NCBI GenBank assembly: GCA_024336345.1
Contig: JANFOG010000006.1
Span: 2,724,433 to 2,788,432 of the forward strand
From: Mariannaea sp. PMI_226
Lineage: Eukaryota; Ascomycota; Sordariomycetes; Hypocreales; Nectriaceae
Length of the DNA: 64,000 nucleotides
Direction of reading: 5' to 3'
The position numbers were made by a program, and so were the translations under genes. The notes below the pieces were generated by a model. It did not search any database, was not told where the DNA came from, and saw only the letters and a list, made by a program, of their open reading frames with translations. Positions 46,089 through 57,990 of the stretch are shown piece by piece; position 1 is the first letter of the stretch, and each line of letters opens with the position of its first letter.

Positions 46089-49000
46089 CTACCCCTCAGT
46101 CTCACGCTCCATGGTATAGTACATGATATAAGGGTCATTTCCTTCATCTGAACCTTGGGGTCGAATATTCTTCAATTTTGCCTTTGCCAGCGCTGCAGTG
46201 CCGGAGTCGAGACCGTACATGTCCCGATGGTACTCAAAGCATTCAGTCCAAAGAACCATGGCCATCTCTGTCTCAAATTCACCTCCATCACCCATGAGCT
46301 TTTTGGCCTCACCATGTCGCATGTACACTTCTGCCAATTCAGCAACTGCTCTCATCGTCTCGTTGTGCTTTCTCCCCCACCATTCCGTGTACTTATCGAT
46401 GATGCATTCGAACAACCTTCTCGCAGTCCCATATCGTGACCGATCGACACAGATACGTCCAATGTTCAGTCTCACAGTGAAGGCGAAGGGATGTGATTGA
46501 GTCAGGGTACGTCGCAAGCCTTCAAAAGCCTTTATGAAGGTCTGCTCCGCCAGATCAAGATGCCCTTGCCTCAGTTGCACCTCTCCAATGTCGTTCAGGA
46601 TGCGGAAATAAATCGGCCATCGCTCGTCATTAAAATTGTAAACGCCGGGTTGGTGAAGTATCTGAGAGAAATATGCTTCGCTTTGTGATAATAGCTCGTA
46701 TGATTTCTCCAACTGACCAACTACTAACAGAGTTCGACTCTTGTTGTACATTGTAGTATAACGTGTCGTATCGTCCCCTTCCAAGGTGCGGAACTGCAAC
46801 TCATAGGACTGTTGGAACAGCTGCAAAGCCTCGTGATATCGCCGCTGTGAATGAAATACCAGGCCAAGGTTGTTCTGAATCCCAGCAAACATTTGGGTGG
46901 TGAAATGATCAGGGTCATCCTCTTGACTGAGTGCGTATAATATCCCCTCGTAAAGACGCACCGCCTCCTCATTCCGGCCCAAATAGCGAAACATATTGCC
47001 AAACTTCTCTAATTCGACTAGGTCCAGGCCTCGCCTAGCACGATTTTGTTCCAAGTAAATCTTACATTGTCCAAGATGAGGCTCTAAACGTCTCACCTTA
47101 CTGACGAAGTCTGCATCATTGGAGCGCGGTACCTGAGCAGCGATTAAAGAAACTGCATCTCGCACAAATTCCTCTTCCTGGTGTCTGGCTTTTCGCCTAG
47201 CGAATTCATGAATTGCTGGATGGATTTCATATATCTGATCCCCCTTCGTGCTCAGTTCAATGAATGACCGACTGCGCAAGAGCCTGATAATGGCTGGGTA
47301 TCTGCGTTCATGTACAATAAGACGAATCCAGTCTGGGTATTCGTTGATATTCGCATTTGTTGTGGTGTCAAACCACATGTCCGTTGGATCGAGGAATCCG
47401 AAGAGCTTCATTAATTTCCCAGCAAGCATGTCAGCTCGAACTAGCTCCTCGAAACTGATCTCAAAACACCTCAGGAGATCTGTGTCAGTTGGGTGGTCTT
47501 CGTGATCGAGCTCTCGCCTTTGCCATTGTTTAACATATTGAGGAATAGACATGGGGTAGTAATTGATGGCGGACGCCGCTAGTCTTAACATTAGAGGATG
47601 ACACTTGACCATTCTACTAAGCACAAGCATTTCTGTCGTGATGAGCGTTAGTGTGAGTCGAAAAAGGAAAGAATGAGAGCAAATTCTGCCAGTACCTTGC
47701 TCGCTTCCTTGTAATGATTCTTCGATCTCTGACCTGAGCAACTGGATTGCATCTGCCTCTTCAAGTCCCGTTATCTCAAGTTTGTTATTGTATCCACTGA
47801 TCAGATTTTTGCTCGTCGAAACAATAATTACCAAACCAGAAGCAAGAGCATCAGTATAGCTACGGACCTGGCCTGCACAGGATTCGTCACAGATCCCATC
47901 AATGATGAGTATCCACTTCCCCTGAGCCATGACTTGAAGTTCAGCAAAAAATGATCTCATCAAGGCATCGCGCTGTTCGTGATAGCCATGATTGACATCC
48001 GGTTCCGCTGCTTGCGGGCCTTGTGCAGTCTTCAACAGACCAAGGACGCTTCGTGTAAAAACTTCGTCCGAGTCGGCCTTGATCCAAAAAACACGGTGTG
48101 TCGAATCCTTCTGTAATCGCCTCCTGACAAACTCTGCCACAAGCTGTGATTTGCCAACGCCACTCAATCCGCAGATGGCGACGACTGATTTTTGCCCCAA
48201 GTCACTCAGCCTTGATTCCAACTTGGCGAAAATGGCATCTCTGCCTACAAAGTTGCACCTCTCTGGCATATTCAAGTGGAAGAGTGTTTCCTTGGTTGGA
48301 AGCATGATAGACTGAGTATCTACTGACACCGGTTAACTAGTTTGTGGTTGTGCACAGAAATGGTATTACTAACCTCGAATCGTCTTTTTCAATGGACCGA
48401 CCCTAAGGATCATCTCCTTCGCGTACGCGGCGGCTGTGAGAGCGGCGAATGGATGCCACGCGTCAGTTTTGTTGACATCAGCAAAGTCGCTGATGCCCCG
48501 AATAACGGCCAAGGGCAGCCTGGTCATCATTCCGGCCGCTTCCATGTCAATAGCGATACCGCCGTATTTCTCTTGTAACTCATTCCGTTTTGCCTTGGAT
48601 TTAATGACGCCATTTCCAGACAAGATGGTTCCGTAATGAGCCCGAGGTTCTCGATCTTGGTCTTCTGGTGGCTGGAAACCTCCTGCACTTTCCAAGTCCT
48701 TCAAATGTCGAGTGAAGCGTAGCTGTGGTCGCTCTTCCACAACGCGTATCTTTGTGATCACGGATCGCAGAAGCGGGTGTGTGGAATTTTGCCACTGCTT
48801 GAGCCTAATCTCTCCTTCTTCGACTTTGACAAGGTCGTAGCCAATTACGCCAGGGTTATCTTGACTTGGAACAGCAACGGCAACATCTCCGAGACGAATA
48901 TCGCGGGATGAGGATGGTATGCCTGCTGCAATGCCAACAAGGAGTCCGAATTCAAGGTTTGGGAAGTCTCTCAGTGCCTCTGAGGCCATGCTCCCCGAGA

Positions 49001-49223
49001 TCCCGATGCCGACCTCACCTGCAGGATAGCCGGCTATTGCAACATTGTACGTCAGATCCTTCGACTTGATTCTTCCAAGTGTATACAGAATAGTCTGTCC
49101 AACAGATCTCTCCAGGATATCGTCGTCGACCTCATCCAGCATGAGACATGCTGCCTGTTGCTCGATAACCAGAGGACAAAAGAGAATGATTGTATAGTCC
49201 TCGAGACTTCGCATGGCTATCAC
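46089..49223 (-). CDS. NLR-like receptor: PNP_UDP, NB-ARC and TPR domains
   Basis: This is a three-part STAND protein of the fungal NLR type, a class linked to nonself recognition and regulated cell death. Exons are 49223-48374, 48322-47696 and 47632-46089. Introns are 48323-48373 (GTTAGT..GTCAG) and 47633-47695 (GTACTG..GACAG, with ctaac). The product is about 1006 residues. The N-terminal nucleoside-phosphorylase-like domain (about 10-278) has G-L-L-V-G-I-A-A-G-I-P, D-M-E-A-A-G and R-G-I-S-D-F-A-D. NB-ARC follows: P-loop G-L-S-G-V-G-K-S (335-342), Walker B I-L-I-I-D-G (D425) and a winged-helix-like part ending P-A-I-H-E-F-A. The C-terminal third has TPR units (Y-L-G-R-N-E-E-A-V-R-L-Y-E; F-H-S-Q-R-R-Y-H-E-A-L-Q-L-F). 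Related PNP domains act as effectors on nucleotides or nucleosides. No damage is visible. The TPR copies are divergent rather than near-identical. Confidence 0.93.
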
Positions 49224-49864
49224 TCAAGGAACATGAGAAAGAAGGCTTAATAATTCATCTCTATAGAAAAGTGTAAGGTTTGAGATCTATGCTAGGAAAT
49301 TGCTGCTTTATCAATGTCATAGCACAAGGTCATGTTAATCCCGCAGATAGCGCGGGGTTCATTTTGTTGAGATCTGCTGTTACGGATTAATGGCTATTCC
49401 GATCCATGGGTGTGGTGAGAAGAAGATATGTTGTCAGGAGTTTCCTCCACCTAGAACTAGACAAATACATTGATCAATACCGAAATACTATATAGAAGTA
49501 GTAATAAAGGTTTAATTAGTAAATAACCGAAGAAGAATATTATACCGATTCAGCAATATAAAGGAATAAATACGCCACAAAAATTAAGTAATAATTCCAT
49601 TTATCAAAATGGCAACTGTACGTATTTTCATTTTGGTTAACATGATAAACTTCATGGTGCAATGCTTGCTGCCTGTTCTTGTGACAAAAGTTCATTGTTG
49701 TCGCTATGGACAGCCAGCTTAACCAGGTGTACAGTATATAGGTATTAAACATATCGCAAATTTTGCAATGCGAAGCAGACGCCATTAGTGTAGATATAGT
49801 TCTCGGAGCAGTCGTCGTGCGAGCATCTGTTTATATACTAGTAGTAGTGAAACCATGATTTCCT

Positions 49865-49882
49865 CCCCCCCCCCCCCCCCCC
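49865..49882. repeat. C18 homopolymer
   Basis: Eighteen consecutive C residues (TCCT-C18-ATTTCG), unusual in this context; the length may be affected by sequencing. Confidence 0.85.
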
Positions 49883-50698
49883 ATTTCGACGCCCTATGGA
49901 TGGCGAGGGAGAATGTGCATATTAACCAAATGAGTGTTAGTGTCTTCAAGGTAGACGATATTCTAGTCACTAATATGGTCACCACCGTAGACAGCATCTT
50001 TGTAATGGAGCGTTAGTCAGGCCCGATCGAAACTCGATTTCATATGCATGTCCAAGATTTTCCTCATTCGACTGTACTTGCTGGGCTCATCTCCCTCGCC
50101 GGAAAAGCTATGGCAAAGAAGGTGAGTACCTTTTCTCTTTGAAGTAGTGTCGTAGAATGAGTTGAGATTAGCAAAGAGTTTGCGGGCAGAAGCCAAACAC
50201 AGAAGGCGACAGTCGCCAAAACGAGGCGTCGTTGGGAGCACTTTGCGTGTAGATGGTTTGAGATGGAAACTGGAGAGATGAAAAGGGATAAAAGAAACAC
50301 ACTATGAGAAGACAAAAGAAGGAAAAGAAACAAAACCCAAGGAGAGCAATGGCAATGATGTTACTTGCTAAAACTAGGTTACGGCAATAAAGAGAGGGAG
50401 AAGGGGTCATTTACAATGCAGCAACCTAAACTGGGTGTGTATGTAAGAGTTAACTGATATATATAGTTATTTTTGGGCTAATTTGGTTCTGTCTTTTTGT
50501 GAAGCATTTTTTAGATCCTTTTGGTTAAGATATTGTTTTTAGAACTTTAATATCTATATTATTATTTATTTACAAATTTTCCAGCCATAAGAGCTTGGAT
50601 GCCTACGATTTTTCGGTTTACTATAGCTCTGTTTTTGGGCTGGTTATATTGTTTTTATTATGTTATTTTAAGTTCCATCGCCTAACCGTGAGGCTGCT

Positions 50699-50813
50699 GG
50701 TAGTTTGGCCAAACTACCATTTCGCATTTTGTATGGCACCGCTAGTTAAACTTCCCCGCGCGCCGCCCCCAATGCCAATGAGCAGGGGTCCCAAACTACC
50801 ACTTCCAAACTAC
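50699..50813. repeat. Small element with GGTAGTTTGG terminal repeats
   Basis: A perfect 20-bp palindrome, ggtagtttggccaaactacc, at 50699-50718 is followed about 70 bp on by ccaaactacc (50791-50800) and ccaaactac (50805-50813). The pairing of ggtagtttgg with ccaaactacc gives about 100 bp with 10-bp terminal inverted repeats, like a MITE. No transposase is nearby. Confidence 0.45.
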
Positions 50814-51285
50814 TAATTATACCTAACACTTAGAATACTTTTTATAGATAACTATATATAATTATAATATATATATATATTTTATATAATTGCTTTTTTT
50901 TTTTCCCTTAATCCTTATTATCCCTTTTTCACTAATAATATATAAAAATGCAAAGGATGCCTAGCTTAAAAAACTTTATTTTATTTCTTTTTATATATTA
51001 TTATTTTTATTGGAAATAAGTGGCTATATTATAGTTGCAAAAACATTAGCAATAGATTTGTATATTAACCTTTAGGTAAAATAAGAATAAGAAAAATTGA
51101 GGGCCTTTAACTTAAGGGACCCTTTAATTTTGCTGCTTTTTAATAATTAAAAAAATTATAATAACTGATTGATTGGTCTACCATCAAGCACACCGGTCTT
51201 TTATCTATAAGTATTATAATTATATAGTATTGAATCTTCATAATTATCTAAAGGATAGGCATACCAAAATCAAGATTATTAAGTA

Positions 51286-51686
51286 TGTAACGGTCTGATC
51301 GGTTCCCAAGGGATAAACCAGGTCGCAATAGGTTTATGTTGGCAGAACGATTGGGGCGTTATTCTGAGCAGTAGCGGAAGTATCACTTTAGGGTATTACG
51401 TCTGGTAATGCACAAGTAGATTGTAGTAACCAAGTTATATTGAAAGCTAAGTAGCTAAATAGACTATCTAATGGTAATGATTGTAGTTTATATACTAGCT
51501 ATTACTATAATATTATATAGAGTTAAATAGTGCCTATTTGACTTATATATCGATCTATGTCGAATTATCTATATTTAACATACATTAGGTGTTTTATCTT
51601 ATTAGTCTAAAGAAAGTGTGGGGGTGGGGCATTTTGCCCATCCTAACCGCCTAAGTCGGCCCAACATGGTGGTATAGGTCGTAATA
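51286..51686 (-). repeat. 3' LTR of element 2 (left on + strand)
   Basis: This 401-bp LTR begins TGTAAC, with its first bases undamaged, and ends GTAATA, a mutated GTGACA. 51286-51498 aligns without gaps to element 1 LTR 2136-2348. 51499-51686 aligns only to the right LTR of this element. Confidence 0.9.
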
Positions 51687-51831
51687 TAATGTCTCCCCTC
51701 CGTTGGTCTTATCCTTAAGGCCATATAAGTAGGCTATCCCCAGGTAAGTTGGTCCCAACCAACTTACCTCTTCCTTCTTCTTTCATTTTCTTGCTAATAA
51801 TATATTAGGTTGTATTTCTAAAGGCCCATCA

Positions 51832-52373
51832 CGTCCAAAAGTACTATCTAAGCGAAATAAGGATATTGCAAAGTTAGTTAAGAAATTTGATTTCAAAATG
51901 CCTTATTGTTCTACTTATTTTAAAGCAAATTATCATCCTTATGTAATAACTAAAGGGAAATAGTATTATAATTTCTACATTAAGAAAAAATACACTCAAT
52001 GTAATTTTGGCGGCATTTCTTCTTAAGTATATAAATCTTCGCAATATTGATACCTTTTCTTCTTCTTTTCTAATTGTGGTAGTTGCTTAAGTTGCTCGCA
52101 AGAAAGATCGCTTGGAGGAGCAAAAGGAACAGGCTGAAGCAGATCTCATGGAGGCTTTTGCCAAATTGCAGAGGCTTTATCGTTAGGAGAAACATCTTTA
52201 TGAGAAGGCAGCTAAGATGATCTGTCGGGGTTATGAAGATCTAGATGAGCTTAAAGAGCTAGAATGTCGTGACGCAGAGGAGCAGCAATCATTGGTTTAG
52301 GAAAGGTCCGAGGCTTTTTCTAAGATCTAATTATTAGAAGATTATAGTATTATTAACTAAAGTACAGTCCCTT
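51832..52373 (+). pseudogene. Remnant of the antisense Cys/coiled-coil ORF in element 2
   Basis: In the same place and orientation as 2632-3175, the + strand still encodes D-F-K-M-P-Y-C-S-T-Y-F-K-A-N-Y and, after an intron-like gap (near 52029-52087), R-K-K-D-R-L-E-E-Q-K-E-Q-A-E-A-D-L and G-Y-E-D-L-D-E-L-K. These align with D-T-I-P-Y-S-F-C-T-A-R-G and S-N-R-L-E-Q-E-E-E-R and S-L-D-K-L-E-D in element 1. Several TAG/TAA stops (three in the coiled-coil part) and loss of the start codon make it a pseudogene. The coiled-coil part is better kept than the surrounding pol. Confidence 0.55.
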
Positions 52374-52439
52374 CTTTTTCTTTTAATATAATTAATAATA
52401 GTTCTTTAGCAGGCATTAAATATATATAAGGTGTTTGGG

Positions 52440-55400
52440 CGGTTTTTATAAATTATTGCTTTTAAAGTAATTTTTCTATTTAATAAAGTATTCAATTTTA
52501 TTATCTTTTTCCCTTATATTGCGGATTTCTTTTGCTTCCCATTCTTCCGGTCTATTGACTTCTACTTCGAATATCTGATTTCTAACAACGATTGTATCTT
52601 TATTGATAATTTCAAATAATAAGATATGGAAGATTGGATGGATCTTAACTTCATCTAGCAAATCAATTTTGTAGTTATAATCCGAAATTCTTTTCTTAAT
52701 TGGGTATAGTCCAATGTACTTATAGTCAAGTTTTTAATTTGGTTGTTTTGTTTTGATGTTTTTTGTGGCAAATAAGACCATATCTCCCTCCAAAAAGGTT
52801 GGTCCCTCCAACCTTTTCTTATTATAGTATTTCTTATGCTATTTTTATATAAAAGAAAGTTCTATCTATAGTTCTTTATGTAGATTCTTAAGTTTATCTA
52901 TTTTAAGTATAGCTGCTGGTGTGATAAGTCCTTTTTCTATCAATATCCTATAGGCATCTGGGGTGAATCCGAAATTGGCATAAGCTAGGGTTAGCTTCAT
53001 GCTTTTATTATGGGCAGTGTTCTAAGCAAGCTATGCGGTTAGTAACTTCTTAACCCAATTATCTTATCCATAGTTAATATAGCATTAAAGGTATGTTTCT
53101 AATACTTAATTTATCCTTTCTGTTTGTCTATTGACCTATAGTCTATAGGTAGTAGTGAGTTTGTAATTTAAGCCAATCCTATCCATTAAGCATTGCCAAA
53201 AGTTTGAAAAGAATGGTGGTCCTCTATTTAAGACAATCTCAATAGGTAGTCTATATATACTAATAATATTTCTTATAAAGATATATGAAAACTATTCTAC
53301 ACTTGTTTTTTCTTGGTATAATATGAAATAAGAAAATTTGGTGAGTCTGTTGATAATGACTAGAATGTTATTATATGCAACCTTTATTGTTGGGTCTAAT
53401 GATAGGGGTAGTTTCACAATGAAATCTATTGTAATTACATCTTATGGTCACATAGTGACTAATAATGGTCATAATTCTCCATATGGTTTATATCTACATA
53501 CTTTTATTTTATTATAGATAATATATATTTATATAATTTTCTAAATGATTTTCTTAACTTTAGGAAATGTGTAAATCATCTTAACTCATTCTAGGGTTTT
53601 TGTAATTCCTTAATGTCTATAGAGTGGGTGTTTGTGCATTTCTCTAATAAGCGGTTCTCTTAGATCTTCTGGTACCTATTATTTGTCTATTTTCTCTTCT
53701 TTAGGTAGCTAGTTATTATACTCCTGGATTTATTATAATAGTGGATTTCCCTATTCCACATTATGGGTAGCAATTCCTTCTTTAGGTATTTCTCTCCAAG
53801 TGGTTGCATTTAACCATTTGGTTGTCTTTTTCCAAATAGCTACAATATACTTCTATCTTAAGTGTCCTTCTTCTGTATAGGTAAGGAGTTATTTGTTGAT
53901 AATGGGTTATCCTATATTAAGGTTAGGTCTTTGGCTAATAGCATTTGCTTTGCTATTCTTTATTCCTTTAATATAGATAATGATATAATCAAATTCTACT
54001 AAAATTTCTATATATTATAATTATTATTTGCTAAGTTCTTATGTCATAATGAAATAGGTGATGTTCTTATAATCTATGAGGACTTTAATCTAATGGTGGC
54101 TTTTTAATAGATAGTATTTGAATTCCTTAAAAGTATTAACTATTATAAGAAATTCTTTATTATAGATAGGGTAGTTAAATTCTACTTTATATAATTTATA
54201 AGAGTAGAATGCTATGGGATATAGCTTGCTATTATTATCTTATTGTCTTAATTATGCTCCTAAGGCAAAATCAAATGCATTGGTTTCTAATTTAATTTAT
54301 TACTTAAAATTGAACACCTTAAATATAGGTTCGCTAAGGATAAGTTCCTTGATTTTATTAAAAGCTTCCTATGCTTTGGGTAGCCATTTAAACTTGCGGT
54401 CCTTTTTTATTAATTTAATAAATAATGCGGCTATTCCTCCAAAGTGCTTAAGGAATTTCCAATAATAGTTTGTAAATCCTAGAAAGGATTATACTTCTCT
54501 AATTATAGTTAATACCTCCCAATCTCTAATTACAGCGGTCTTCTTAGGGTCTATCTTAATCTTATTGTAAGAGATTATATATCTTAGGAATCCCATTTCT
54601 GATTTGTGGAATTTACTTTTCTTAGGGTTAACTAACAATTTGGCATTCTATAATGCTTATAGTACCTTATGGATGTGTTCTATATGTTCTTTCTCTATTT
54701 TAGAGAAGATTAGGATATCATTTAGGTAGTATATTATAAATATATTAAGGTACTCTTATAGCATATTATTAATCATTCTTTGGAATGTTATAGGTGCATT
54801 GGTGAGTCTTTGGGGCATAATTAGATATTTATATAATCTATATTTCATTCTGAAAGCAGTTTTCTATTTATATCCTGGCTTTATGCGAATTTGATTGTAG
54901 GCTAATATAAGATCCAGTGTGGTATAATACCTCATGCCTTACAATCGGTCCTTCAGCTCACTAATTAGGGGTAGCAGTATTCTATCTTTTACCATTATAT
55001 TATTTAGCCTATGGTAATCTACAACTAGCTAGAGCTTTCCATTCTTTTTGGGAACAAACATGACTGGATATACAGCAATAGATTTCAATATTCTAATACA
55101 TCTTTATTATAACATTTTATTAAGGTATTCTCTAAGTGTATGCAATTGGGCTTTGTTGAGATTGTAGATTTGTTAGTATGTAGGTATTATGCCGTCCTTA
55201 AACCATATTTCATAATCCCATTCGCTATATTCTAATAGACCTCCCGCCTTAAGTTCTTCTGCGAAAAATTGCTTGTAGATCCAGTATTATAATAGAATAT
55301 TCTTAAGTCTTTCTTCTTCTTTATTATCCAATATCTTAGCCATTTCCTTAAGGTCTTTGTCCATATATGTAAACTGGTTTCTAAGGAATGCGATTATCTT

Positions 55401-57990
55401 TCTGGTGCAATTCTTTATTTATTTAGTTTGTATATATTTTGTTCCCTTAGGCGTAGATAAGCTCGTTGTCTCCCTAGCTTGGCTGCCTCTGTCCTTATTG
55501 GTAGGGCCTTAAGATCTTATGTTTTCAGTTAGTTATTATTCCTAATTATTAGCTATATTACCTCAAAAGGTTTGCACCTAGCCAATATGCTAGTCAATTA
55601 GTGGGTTAAATTGGTATAGCTATAGGTACCCAAGGAGCATGTTATATCCTTTGAGGTCTATTATATTAAATTCTTCAACCTATTGAGCTTTTTTAATAAT
55701 AATCTCCAGTTGATCGGTCTGGTGATTAACTCATTCTTGCTTATAGGATAGGGCATTTCCTTTAATGTTTAAGACTTTATATAGGTATTCCTTCTCCTTT
55801 TATGGTAATATAAGGTCATTAACTATCTGTGGTATAATGGCATTTATATATGCTTTACTATCTATTAATACAATTAACCATTCTCCCTTAATTTATACTT
55901 ATAATTTAATGCTTAATTGTTGGTAGTTATTAGACTGTCTTGTGTTTCCTAGGGTTCTTCTCCATAGGGGTGTGTGTTTGTTTTTTCCTATATACTTAAT
56001 TGTGCATACTTTGAATATGTTAGTAAGTTCCTCCTTGATTTCTTAGAGTTAGGTTTCTTTTAGTAATGGTCTTCGCTGTGTTTGTTGTTTATATATGGGT
56101 GTGTGTAGGTCTTGCCATTTTTGTATTTTCTCCCTTTGATGTTTAATGCATTCTTTATAGGGGCATTTTCGTGCTATAGCTCCTTCTTTTATATATTCTA
56201 GGGGAAAATGTTGCACTCTATCTTCTAGTGTGACTATTTGGATTTTCTTATTTTAAAAGATGACTTTTCTAAAAGCTATTTTATTATAGTAGAAAATGTT
56301 TTATATAGGTTCTCCATATAGTTGTATAGGGTATAGGTTATTCTCAACCTTCTGTCCCTTATAGTAATGGCAGTTTATATCATAATATAACATCCATAAG
56401 ATTCCTTTATAATATTAGCTCTTTAGTGAAAGTAGCGTAAAATCTCCTGGCAATAGTATGTAGATTTATTTTATAAGCTTCTATACTCATTTATATCTAA
56501 CTTTATATATAAAGATCTAATTATAATCAAACTTCTATTCTACTTTGATTTCTTGGTATTCCTAGGGTTCTATTTCTTAAGATTATATTAAGATATTATC
56601 AATTTATGCATTTAATAGGATGTCTTTTCTTCCGAATGGTAGCTTGTGCTCTCAGGCCATTTATATATCTACTATAATCATCCATAGTTCAATATATCCA
56701 AGTCTACATTATAACCTAATTTCATTAATATTTATGGCTAAGTAAAGTAATTATTGGTAATATTTAATAGTTATCATTCCGAAATACTGTTATATTTCGG
56801 CCCTTATTGCTTTATAAAGTGGGTATTATAGTATATATTTAATAAGCTCTTTAGATTTTAGGGGTTGTTGTTATAATATAGCGAGTGTTTTGCTATTCTA
56901 GGTCTTGGCTCCTAGATTCCGATATTTCTCTAGTAGTGGAATAGGTGTCCATATGACTCCTTCTTTATCTATGATTCCCATGCATCCTGTTTGTATTAAC
57001 ATCTTTTCTTCAGGCTTGTGTTCCTTAGTATAGGATTTATATTTGGGTGTATGCATATTGCTATATACTATATTGTATCCTAAGTGTGTTATGGCTAGTG
57101 TTTTAGTGTCTTTAGTAAAGTAGATTGAGTTATAAGCTTCCCTAAGGTTGAGTTTAGTAAATTCGCTAATTTAGGGTTCTCCTAGTGTCCTTTATTATAT
57201 CATCAGTATAGGTACTGGCTTCCATCCTAAGGGTGGTTCTTTAAATATTCTTACTTTAAGGGTTGTTTCCAATAAGTATGCTTTATAGTCAGTTCTTCAA
57301 TCTTCGAATGCCTTATATATCATTTAGATGCCAACTCATTCTAAATGTTTTACTTCTAGTGTAACTCATTCTTCCTTCTTACATTTATCTATAAAATTAA
57401 GAATTTATTATATTATTTTGGCTTTTTTGATGTGGATTTGTATGAGTTTGGGTTAGATTAGTGGAAGTAGTTTGCATTTTCGTTTATATTTTTGGTTAAG
57501 CACTGGATCGAAGTGCGTTGGGCAAAGAGTAGCCTTGTAAGGTTGTCTAGATATTTCTTTATATTGGCGGCATATTACTTCAATAGGCACAGTGAAGTCA
57601 TTTTTTCTATATCTAAAAACCCATTTTTTATAATCATATTTGTCTTTTGCCACTTTACCTAAATTGATTATATCTTTATATAAGGCTCCCTATTTGAACC
57701 ATATATACTAGGGGTATCTCCACAGATATTGATGATATTCTTTTCCAAGCTATGCTCATTCCCAGTCTGGGATCTATCGTGGCCTTAGTGGGATGTATAT
57801 TGGTATAGCAATATTTAACTATATATTATTTTATATAAGCTTAATGGCTTTCAAGATGATTGATTCCCAGTCGTCCTAATAGTGTGGTTTTCTAAGTGTG
57901 GCTTTCTTTGCTATATATTATGTAGTTCGTTTGGTAAGAACTTTATATTCTGCGATCTCATCTAGTTCTTATTGAATCGCATGTTCTAAT
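52440..57990 (-). pseudogene. pol: Element 2 pol remnant
   Basis: It is collinear with element 1 pol, including the chromodomain at its left end (52661-52476 open: V-K-I-H-P-I-F-H-I-L-L-F, E-W-E-A-K-E-I-R-N). RT and RNase H text is recognisable only through stops. It is heavily RIP-mutated and non-coding. Confidence 0.82.

Larger units (their letters stand above)
49224..51285. other. Intergenic region turning AT-rich to the right
   Basis: This region holds the 5' flank of the NLR gene, a C18 run, a GGTAGTTTGG inverted repeat and, from about 50820, AT-rich repeat-like DNA up to the LTR. Small hydrophobic frames near 50064-50410 (-) lack any supporting motif. Confidence 0.5.

Noticed and set aside
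50064..50410. Hydrophobic - strand ORFs of 74-89 codons
   Set aside because: Composition follows pyrimidine-rich DNA; there is no start context, motif or splice support.
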